Part shown: positions 57,940-64,000 of the stretch, piece by piece | Numbering within the stretch: the first letter of the stretch is position 1 | Layout: each line of letters starts with the position of its first letter | NCBI RefSeq assembly: GCF_014195545.1 | Contig: NZ_JACIBX010000002.1 | Location: forward strand, 310,001-374,000 | Length of the DNA: 64,000 bases | Direction: 5' to 3' | Source of the DNA: Limimaricola variabilis | GTDB lineage: Bacteria > Pseudomonadota > Alphaproteobacteria > Rhodobacterales > Rhodobacteraceae | Position numbers and translations under genes: made by a program | Notes under the pieces: model-generated | Database searches by the model: none | What the model was told of the DNA's origin: nothing | What the model saw: only the letters and a program-made list of their open reading frames with translations

Positions 57940-58734
57940 ATGGATTTCGACAGGCTGACGCGGGTGATGCGCACTCTTGCCATCGAGGCGGGCGAGAAGA
58001 TCATGGAGATCTATGACGGTCCCGATTTCGAGGTGCGCGCCAAGGGCGACGACAGCCCCGTCACCGCCGCCGACGAGGCCGCCGACGCGCTGATCTCCGC
58101 AGGGTTGCGCGCGGCGTTCCCGGATCTGCCGCTCGTCACCGAGGAGCAGGCCGACAGCCACGGGCAGGAGGTGAGCACCTTCCTGATCGTCGACCCGCTC
58201 GACGGCACCAAGGAATTCGTGCAGCGGCGCGGCGACTTCACCGTCAACATCGCGCTGGTCGAGGATGGCCAGCCGACCCGGGGCGTCGTCTATGCCCCCG
58301 CCAAGCAGCGCCTGTTCTACACCGAGGCCTCGGGCGCCTCGGTCGAGGAGCAGGGGCCGTTCGACGCCGAAACCCCCGGCGCCACCAAGCCGATCAAGGT
58401 CGCGACCCCCGGCGCCGCGCTGCGCGTCGTCGCCTCCAAGAGCCACCGCGACGCCGCGACCGACGACTATATCGGCAAGTACGAGGTCGCCGACATGAAG
58501 AGCGCGGGCTCCTCGCTCAAGTTCTGCCTCGTCGCGACCGGCGAGGCCGATCTCTATCCGCGGCTGGGGCGCACCATGGAATGGGACACGGCGGCCGGTC
58601 ATGCGGTGCTCGCCGGTGCGGGCGGTCAGGTCGTGCGCTTCGACGATCACAGCCCGCTCGGCTATGGCAAGCCGGGTTTCGAAAACCCGTTCTTCATCGC
58701 CCTGGCCCCGGGCATCGAACTGGCGAAACCCTGA
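57940..58734 (+). CDS. cysQ: 3'(2'),5'-bisphosphate nucleotidase CysQ
   Basis: The 264-residue protein of the inositol monophosphatase superfamily removes 3'-phosphoadenosine 5'-phosphate left by sulfation and CoA-related reactions. Motifs: KGDDSPVTAADEAADALI, VTEEQ, the metal-binding IVDPLDGTKEFVQRRGDFTVNIALV, and MEWDTAAGHAVLAGAGG. ATG 57940 begins at MDFDRLTRVM; the gap upstream carries a plausible GAAAGGA site. It overlaps kdsB by TGATG. Its placement in a polysaccharide cluster is common in roseobacters. Confidence 0.93.
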   Translation: MDFDRLTRVMRTLAIEAGEKIMEIYDGPDFEVRAKGDDSPVTAADEAADALISAGLRAAFPDLPLVTEEQADSHGQEVSTFLIVDPLDGTKEFVQRRGDFTVNIALVEDGQPTRGVVYAPAKQRLFYTEASGASVEEQGPFDAETPGATKPIKVATPGAALRVVASKSHRDAATDDYIGKYEVADMKSAGSSLKFCLVATGEADLYPRLGRTMEWDTAAGHAVLAGAGGQVVRFDDHSPLGYGKPGFENPFFIALAPGIELAKP

Positions 58735-59537
58735 TGTCGCTGCTCATCGTCATTCCCGCCCGCTACGCCTCGACCCGCTACCCGGGCAAGCCGCTTGTCG
58801 AACTCAAGGGTGCCACCGGCGAGGCGCGCAGCCTGATCCGCCGCTCCTGGGAGGCGGCGCAGCAGGTGTCGGGCACCCCCCGCGTCGTGGTCGCGACCGA
58901 TGACGACCGGATCCGCAGCCATGCCGAAGGGTTCGGTGCCGAGGTGGTGATGACCTCCGAGGCCTGCCGCAATGGCACCGAGCGCTGCGCCGAGGCCTTC
59001 GACACGCTGGGCGGCGGTTTCGATCTGGTGGTCAACCTGCAGGGCGACGCGCCGCTGACCCCGCCCTGGTTCGTCGAACGGCTGGTCGAGGATCTGCGCG
59101 ACCACCCGGTCGCCGAGGTGGCGACGCCGGTGCTGCGCGCCGACGCCGCGGCGTTGGCCGGGTTCCGCGAGGACCGGCGCGAGGGTCGGGTCGGGGGCAC
59201 CACGGCGGTGTTCGGCGCCGACAACACCGCGCTCTACTTCTCCAAGGAAGTGATTCCCTACACCGGCCGCGACGACTACGCCGCCGATGAGGCGACGCCG
59301 GTGTTCCACCATGTCGGCGTCTATGCCTACCGGCCCTCGGCGCTCGCCGCCTATGGTCGCTGGCCGCAGGGGCCCTTGGAGACGCTCGAAGGGCTGGAGC
59401 AGCTGCGCTTTCTCGAGCGGCGCGTGCCGGTACTCTGCGTCGAGGTCGAGGCACGCGGGCGGCAGTTCTGGGAGCTGAACAACCCGCAGGACGTGCCGCG
59501 GATCGAGGCGATGCTCAAAGAGATGCAGGTGGCGTGA
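58734..59537 (+). CDS. kdsB: 3-deoxy-manno-octulosonate cytidylyltransferase
   Basis: KdsB activates Kdo to CMP-Kdo for lipopolysaccharide core and capsule. The 267-residue product has the motifs IPARYASTRYPGKPLVELKG, VVVATDDDRIRSHAEGFGAEVVMTS and NGTERCAEA, then VNLQGDAPLTPP. The start overlaps cysQ by TGATG. The NNPQDVPRIEAML end is typical. It is followed by a GT2 gene with a GTG start overlapping its stop. Confidence 0.94.
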   Translation: MSLLIVIPARYASTRYPGKPLVELKGATGEARSLIRRSWEAAQQVSGTPRVVVATDDDRIRSHAEGFGAEVVMTSEACRNGTERCAEAFDTLGGGFDLVVNLQGDAPLTPPWFVERLVEDLRDHPVAEVATPVLRADAAALAGFREDRREGRVGGTTAVFGADNTALYFSKEVIPYTGRDDYAADEATPVFHHVGVYAYRPSALAAYGRWPQGPLETLEGLEQLRFLERRVPVLCVEVEARGRQFWELNNPQDVPRIEAMLKEMQVA

Positions 59538-60817
59538 CGCCCGCGCGCGTCAGCGTGGTGATCGTCAGCCGCGGCCGTCCCGCCGCGCTGGGCCTGTGTC
59601 TCACCGCGCTGGCGCAGAATCGCCACCCGGCCTTCGAGGTGATCGTCGTCACCGATGCCGAAGGCGAGGCGGCGCTCGCGGCCTGGGCCGGACGGATCCG
59701 GCTGCGGCGCTGCGACGAGGCCAATATCAGCCTGGCGCGCAACATCGGTATCGAGGCGGCGGCAGGCGAGGTGGTGGCCTTTCTCGACGACGACGCGCTG
59801 CCCGAGCCGGGCTGGCTTGCCGCGCTGACGGCGCCCTTCGCCGACGAGGATGTCGCGGCGGCGGGCGGCTATGTGCGCGGGCCCGGCCATCTGGGCTGGC
59901 AATGGCGGGCGCGGGCGGCCTTTGCCGATGGCAGTACCCGTGACCTGATACTCGACAATGACGAGACCGTGGTGCTGCGCGGCCGGCTCGGGCGCGGCAT
60001 CAAGACCGAAGGCACCAATATGGCGGTGCGGCGCGGCCTGCTGGCGGCGATGGGCGGGTTCGACCCCGCCTATCGCTTCTATCTCGACGAGACCGACCTG
60101 AACCTGCGGCTGGCCGCGCAGGGCGCGCGCACCGCGATCGTGCCCGGGGCGATCGTGAATCACGGCTATCTCGAAAGCCCACGCCGGCGTCGCGACCGGG
60201 TGCCGCGCGACCTGTTCGAGATCGGCGCCAGCCTCGCGGTGTTCCTGCGCCGCCATGCCGTTCGACTCGACGGGAATGCCCGGCTGTCGGCGGAGCGCGC
60301 AGCGCAGCGGCGGCGCCTGCTGCATCACATGCAGTGGGGCCGGATCGCGCCGGGTGACGTGGCCGGGCTGCTTGAGGGGTTCGACGCCGGAGTGTCGGAG
60401 GGGCGGCTGCGGCCGCTGGCCCGGCTGGCCCCGCTCGACGAACCGCCGCCGCCCTTTGCGGCGCTGCATGACGTGCCGCCCGAAGGGCCCGCGACATGGC
60501 TTTCGGCCCGGCCCTGGGAGGCGCGCGCGAGACTGGCCGAGGCGGCCGCCTTCGCCGCCGAGGGCCATGTCACGACGCTTCTGGTGCTTTGGCCCGATGC
60601 CCGTCGACATACGCTCCGCTTCGATCGGCGCGGCGTCTGGGTCCAGTCGGGGGGGCAGTTCGGGCCATCGCTGCCGGACGATCCGCTGTTCCGCCGCTGG
60701 CGTTTCGACGAGCGCGTCGCGCATGAGATGGCGCGACAGCAGGCGACCCGCGATCCGGAGGGCGCGAACTCCGTTCGGTATGAAACCGACTTGGAACCCA
60801 TGAAACCGTCATGGTAG
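59534..60817 (+). CDS. Family 2 glycosyltransferase with C-terminal extension
   Basis: A 427-residue protein with a GT-A domain in the first 240 residues: VSVVIVSRGRPAALGLCLTAL, ARNIGIEAAAGEVVAFLDDDALPEPGW (the DxD-like DDD), TNMAVRRGLLAAMGGFDP and FYLDETDLNLRLAAQG. The remaining 185 residues are Arg-, Pro- and Ala-rich with no known domain and no membrane helix. The start is GTG 59534, overlapping the kdsB stop (GTGA). The sugar and acceptor are unknown, but surface polysaccharide or LPS is favoured by the neighbours. Confidence 0.85.
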   Translation: MTPARVSVVIVSRGRPAALGLCLTALAQNRHPAFEVIVVTDAEGEAALAAWAGRIRLRRCDEANISLARNIGIEAAAGEVVAFLDDDALPEPGWLAALTAPFADEDVAAAGGYVRGPGHLGWQWRARAAFADGSTRDLILDNDETVVLRGRLGRGIKTEGTNMAVRRGLLAAMGGFDPAYRFYLDETDLNLRLAAQGARTAIVPGAIVNHGYLESPRRRRDRVPRDLFEIGASLAVFLRRHAVRLDGNARLSAERAAQRRRLLHHMQWGRIAPGDVAGLLEGFDAGVSEGRLRPLARLAPLDEPPPPFAALHDVPPEGPATWLSARPWEARARLAEAAAFAAEGHVTTLLVLWPDARRHTLRFDRRGVWVQSGGQFGPSLPDDPLFRRWRFDERVAHEMARQQATRDPEGANSVRYETDLEPMKPSW

Positions 60818-60913
60818 TCCGGTGTTGTATGTTAGAAAGATGTCGGCAGACATCGTGAACCGTTTTCCCCCGCCTCCGCTCTCCCGGAGTCGCGACCCAA
60901 AGGATCCAGACAG

Positions 60914-61807
60914 ATGAAGCAACGTGTGACCAAGGCCGTCTTTCCCGTCGCAGGACTTGGAACGCGCTTTCTCCCCGCCACCAAGTCGGTGCCGAAGGAG
61001 ATCATGACGCTCGTGGATCAGCCGTTGATCCAATACGCGATCGACGAGGCACGCGCTGCCGGGATCGAGGAGTTCATCTTCGTCACCGCGCGCGGCAAGT
61101 CGGCGCTCGAGGATTACTTCGACCATTCGCCCGAACTCGAGGCGCGGCTTGCCGAGGATGGCAAGGATAAGCTCCTCGAAGTGCTGAAATCCACCTACAT
61201 GCCCTCGGGCGCGATCGCCTATATCCGCCAGCACCAGGCGCTGGGCCTCGGTCACGCCGTGTGGTGCGCCCGCAACCTGATCGGCGACGAGCCCTTCGCG
61301 GTGATCCTGCCGGACGACGTCATCGCCGCCGAGAAGCCCTGCCTGCAGCAGATGGTCGAGGCGCATCGCGAGACCGGCGGTTGCATGGTCGCGGCCATGG
61401 AAGTGCCGAACGAGCGTACCTCCTCCTACGGCGTGCTCGACGTGGAGCCGGGTTCGGGCAATGCGATGAAGGTGCGTGGCATGGTGGAAAAGCCCAAGCC
61501 CGCCGACGCGCCCTCGAACCTCGCGGTGATCGGCCGCTACATCCTGTCGCCCGAGGTGATGAAGCATCTCGATTCGGGCGAGAAGGGCGCCGGCGGAGAG
61601 ATCCAGCTCACCGATGCCATCGCCAAAGAGATCGAGGGGCCGCGCGGGGTCTATGGCTACCGCTTCGCGGGCGAGCGTTACGATTGCGGCTCCAAGGCCG
61701 GCTTCCTGCAGGCAACCGTGGCCTTCGGCCTCGCGCGCGAGGAGCTGCGCGACGAGTTCAGCCAGTATCTCCAGGAGATGATGGCGTTCCGCAGCGCTGC
61801 CCAGTAA
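60914..61807 (+). CDS. galU: UTP-glucose-1-phosphate uridylyltransferase
   Basis: GalU makes UDP-glucose, precursor of LPS, exopolysaccharide and osmoregulated glucans. The 297-residue product shows KAVFPVAGLGTRFLPATKSVPKEIMTLVDQPLIQYAIDEA, the FAVILPDDVI block, and VEKPKP near the catalytic Lys. Start ATG 60914 with AAGGATCCAGACAG upstream. The 96-base gap in front has a small stem (ATGTC-GGCA-GACAT, 60840-60853) but no clear promoter, although a separate one is likely. Confidence 0.95.
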   Translation: MKQRVTKAVFPVAGLGTRFLPATKSVPKEIMTLVDQPLIQYAIDEARAAGIEEFIFVTARGKSALEDYFDHSPELEARLAEDGKDKLLEVLKSTYMPSGAIAYIRQHQALGLGHAVWCARNLIGDEPFAVILPDDVIAAEKPCLQQMVEAHRETGGCMVAAMEVPNERTSSYGVLDVEPGSGNAMKVRGMVEKPKPADAPSNLAVIGRYILSPEVMKHLDSGEKGAGGEIQLTDAIAKEIEGPRGVYGYRFAGERYDCGSKAGFLQATVAFGLAREELRDEFSQYLQEMMAFRSAAQ

Positions 61808-61811
61808 GGGT

Positions 61812-62996
61812 TTGCCCCCCACGGCGCTGGTCCTCGACCTGACGCGGCTGGCCAGTCGGGCCGGCCGCACCCGGACCGGCGTCGACCGGGTCGAGCGGGC
61901 CTGGCTCGAAGCCTGCCTCGCAGATCCGCGCCCGATCTTCGGGCTGCTGCGCACGCCCATCGGGTTCGCGCTGCTCGACCGAAGCGGCATGGCGCGTTTC
62001 GCAACCGCATCCGACATCGACGACTGGGGTGCGCCGGGCGCGGTGGCCGGGCTGTTTCGCCGGCTCGATCCGCCGCGCCGCGCGGCACAGGGACATGTTC
62101 GCCGCCTTGCGCTCGCGCGCAGCAGCCGCCCCGGTTTGGGTCGTATGCTGCGCCGACACCTGCCTTCGGGCGCCCTCTATCTCAATACCGGGCATGCCGA
62201 TCTCGATGCTGCGGTGATGCAGGCGATGCGCGGCGCGGACGCCCGTATAGCGGTGCTGATCCATGACACCATCCCCCTCGACCTGCCCTGGGCCGCGGGA
62301 CCGGGCACGGTGCGGCGCTTTGCCGAACGGCTGTCGGTGACGGCCCGCCATGCCGACCGAGTGATCGCCACGGCCCGGACGACGGCCGCCGATATCGAGG
62401 GGCATCTGCGGCGGCTGGGCCGGGTGCCCGAGTTGGTCGTGGCCCCGCTCGGCGTCACGCCCGCCTTTCCCGACCGCGCCGCGCTGCCGCCGGATCTCGA
62501 TTTGTCGCGCCCCTACATGCTGGCGCTGGGCACGATCGAGCCGCGCAAGAACCATGCGCTGCTGCTCGATGTTTGGGAGCGGCTTGGCCCGAATGCGCCC
62601 CAGCTGCTGATCTGCGGTGCCCGCGGCTGGAACAACGCGGCGGTGTTCGAGCGGCTCGACCGCGGCGTGCCCCGTGTCACCGAACTGGCGGGGCTGACCG
62701 ACGGGGCCATCGCCACGCTGATCAAGGACGCACGTGCGCTGCTCTTTCCCTCGCTGGCCGAGGGCTATGGGCTGCCGCCGCTTGAGGCGCTGAGCCTTGG
62801 CTGCCCGGTGGTGTGTAGCGATCTCGCCATCGCCCGCGAACTGATGGGCGGGCGTGCCGTTTACTGCGCCCCCACCGATCGCTACCAGTGGGAGCAGGCG
62901 GTTCGGGCGCTGGCGCTGCCCGGCGCCGCGCGGCCGCCGCGCCTTTCCCCGCCCGGCTGGGAGGCGCATGTCGCCCGGGCACTGGCCGGGCTCTGA
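61812..62996 (+). CDS. Family 4-like (GT-B) glycosyltransferase
   Basis: The 394-residue product has a GT-B fold of the GT1/GT4 clan: LGTIEPRKNHALLLDVWERLG, the GAGRGW-like ICGARGWNN and the donor-site FPSLAEGYGLPPLEALSLGCPVVCSDLAIARELMGGRAVYC with the EGYGLPPLEA motif. The start is taken as TTG 61812, five bases after the galU stop; a GTG or later start cannot be excluded and the N-terminus is uncertain. It is in the polysaccharide cluster; acceptor and sugar are unknown. Confidence 0.82.
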   Translation: MPPTALVLDLTRLASRAGRTRTGVDRVERAWLEACLADPRPIFGLLRTPIGFALLDRSGMARFATASDIDDWGAPGAVAGLFRRLDPPRRAAQGHVRRLALARSSRPGLGRMLRRHLPSGALYLNTGHADLDAAVMQAMRGADARIAVLIHDTIPLDLPWAAGPGTVRRFAERLSVTARHADRVIATARTTAADIEGHLRRLGRVPELVVAPLGVTPAFPDRAALPPDLDLSRPYMLALGTIEPRKNHALLLDVWERLGPNAPQLLICGARGWNNAAVFERLDRGVPRVTELAGLTDGAIATLIKDARALLFPSLAEGYGLPPLEALSLGCPVVCSDLAIARELMGGRAVYCAPTDRYQWEQAVRALALPGAARPPRLSPPGWEAHVARALAGL

Positions 62997-63018
62997 TCGG
63001 CAGGAAAGGGAGCTGCGC

Positions 63019-64000
63019 GTGAAGGCCTGGCAGGCATACCGGCTGAGACTGCACCGCCGACGCTGGCGGCTCCGGGCGCTTCGCAAGCGGCGCGAACTGA
63101 CGACGGTGGTCGATCGCACCCGCGCGATCCGCCCCGCGGACATTCTGGTCTTCACCACGCTGCGCAACGAGAACATGCGGCTGCCGCATTTCCTCGACTA
63201 TTACCGCCGGATGGGCGTCGGGCATTTCCTGATGGTCGACAATGGCAGCAACGATGGCGGCGCCGAATATCTCGCCGCGCAGGAGGACGTGTCGCTGTGG
63301 CGCAGCGACGCCAGCTACAAGCGCGCCCGCTTCGGGGTCGACTGGCTGAACTGGCTGGCGCGGCGTCACGGCCATGGCCACTGGTGCCTGACCGTCGATC
63401 CCGACGAGCTGCTGGTCTATCCGTTTTGCGACACGCGGCCGCTGAAGGCGCTGACCGACTGGCTCGACGCCTCCTCGATCCGCAGTTTCGGGGCGATGCT
63501 GCTCGACCTCTATCCCAAGGGGACGATCGGCGCGCAGCCCTATGAGCGGGGCGGCGATCCGCTCGAGATCGCCTGCTGGTTCGATCCGGGCAATTACAGC
63601 CTGTCGCGCAACGAGACGTTCGGCAATCTGTGGATCCAGGGCGGGCCGCGGGCGCGGATGTTCTTCGCGCAGGAGCCGTGGCGCGCCCCGGCGCTCAACA
63701 AGATCCCGCTGGTGAAGTGGGACCGCCGCTACGCCTATGTCAGCTCGACCCACATGCTGCTGCCGCGTGGGCTCAACCTCGTCTATGACGAGTGGGGCGG
63801 CGAGAAGACCAGCGGCCTGCTGCTGCACACCAAGTTTCTCGACGGTTTCGGGGCCAAGGCCCGCGAGGAGCTGCAGCGGCGTCAACATTACGCCGCAAGC
63901 GCCGAGTACAAGGCCTATGCCGCCGGTCTGGAGGCGGACCCGGAACTGTGGTGCCGATGGAGCGAGAAATACATCAACTGGCGCCAGCTCGAGGAGCTGG
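63019..64000 (+). CDS. Family 2 glycosyltransferase-like protein (partial, runs off the window)
   Basis: An open frame begins with GTG at 63019 (MKAWQAYRLRLHRRRWRLRA), preceded by GGAAAGGGAG, and is open to the last base, so the gene is cut at 64000 after about 327 codons. Motifs: ILVFTTLRNENMRLPHFLDYY, FLMVDNGSNDGGAEYLA, a DPDELLVYPF catalytic-like block, and the PF13704-type (GT-A, GT2/GT92-like) fold. It follows the GT-B gene by 22 bases. It probably acts on surface polysaccharide. Because the stop is not in the window, it may extend further. Confidence 0.78.
   Translation, partial: MKAWQAYRLRLHRRRWRLRALRKRRELTTVVDRTRAIRPADILVFTTLRNENMRLPHFLDYYRRMGVGHFLMVDNGSNDGGAEYLAAQEDVSLWRSDASYKRARFGVDWLNWLARRHGHGHWCLTVDPDELLVYPFCDTRPLKALTDWLDASSIRSFGAMLLDLYPKGTIGAQPYERGGDPLEIACWFDPGNYSLSRNETFGNLWIQGGPRARMFFAQEPWRAPALNKIPLVKWDRRYAYVSSTHMLLPRGLNLVYDEWGGEKTSGLLLHTKFLDGFGAKAREELQRRQHYAASAEYKAYAAGLEADPELWCRWSEKYINWRQLEEL

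Overview
The window is a gene-dense stretch (roughly two thirds G+C) of what looks like the chromosome of an alphaproteobacterium, most likely a member of the Rhodobacteraceae/Roseobacter group. The reasons are the hemD / mitofilin-like (Mic60) / HemY-like order, an alphaproteobacterial-style tsaD-gpsA-yciI-EVE operon, ubiG and hemH, and a wall-to-wall operon style in which stop and start codons overlap as ATGA, GTGA or TGATG. No insertion sequence, prophage, CRISPR array, rRNA operon or plasmid gene was seen. Almost everything is core or conserved accessory chromosome.

Layout. 1-446 holds the 3' end of gyrB. 593-4637 (minus) is a hemD, mic60-like, hemY-like, tRNA-Thr(CGT) unit closed by a strong terminator. 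4714-8883 (plus) carries tsaD, gpsA, a YciI-like protein, an EVE protein, a DUF1761-type membrane protein and a ZIP-like membrane protein. 8915-13551 holds ahcY, an HD hydrolase, a periplasmic msrA, argG and a NUDIX gene. 13622-21436 (plus) has hslO, a CoA-pyrophosphatase-type NUDIX gene, the CCA-adding enzyme, a pair of ABC exporter half-transporters and a TrmA-family RNA methyltransferase. 21524-23397 is an envelope cluster: two YkuD L,D-transpeptidases around a CAP-domain lipoprotein. 23451-29573 has hemH, a methyltransferase, comF, grxC, a nitrilase-family amidase, a MarR regulator, ubiG and a proline iminopeptidase. 29698-35075 is a peptide-type ABC importer operon with a fused double ATPase and a 3'-terminal binding protein.

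35160-43374 contains a GNAT protein, dps (with an EcfG-like GGAAC-N16-CGTT promoter motif), a GST, then the rimP-nusA-ylxR-infB operon behind a structured leader, a P-loop kinase and a 47-residue small protein. 43507-48962 has mutT, argJ, a parvulin and secA. 49089-51592 is an unusual pair: an exported protein of unknown function and a PstS-like/OmpA fusion. 51589-56347 has radC, dnaJ, dnaK and alkB. 56372-64000 is an envelope polysaccharide region: an SH3b protein, an ABC-2 permease, cysQ, kdsB, galU and three glycosyltransferases, the last cut by the window edge.

The signals I consider most worth a second look are: the promoter, GNRA-capped hairpin and intrinsic terminator in front of rimP (a short RNA or an attenuator); the EcfG-like promoter of dps; the periplasmic PstS-OmpA fusion pair; the OppC-like permease with about 100 extra N-terminal residues; a palindromic operator-like site in front of the 47-residue gene; and a GC-rich hairpin whose arm includes the first bases of tRNA-Thr. 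I found no convincing wholly new multi-gene system. All product names rest on reading motifs and family resemblance in the translated sequence, with no database search.
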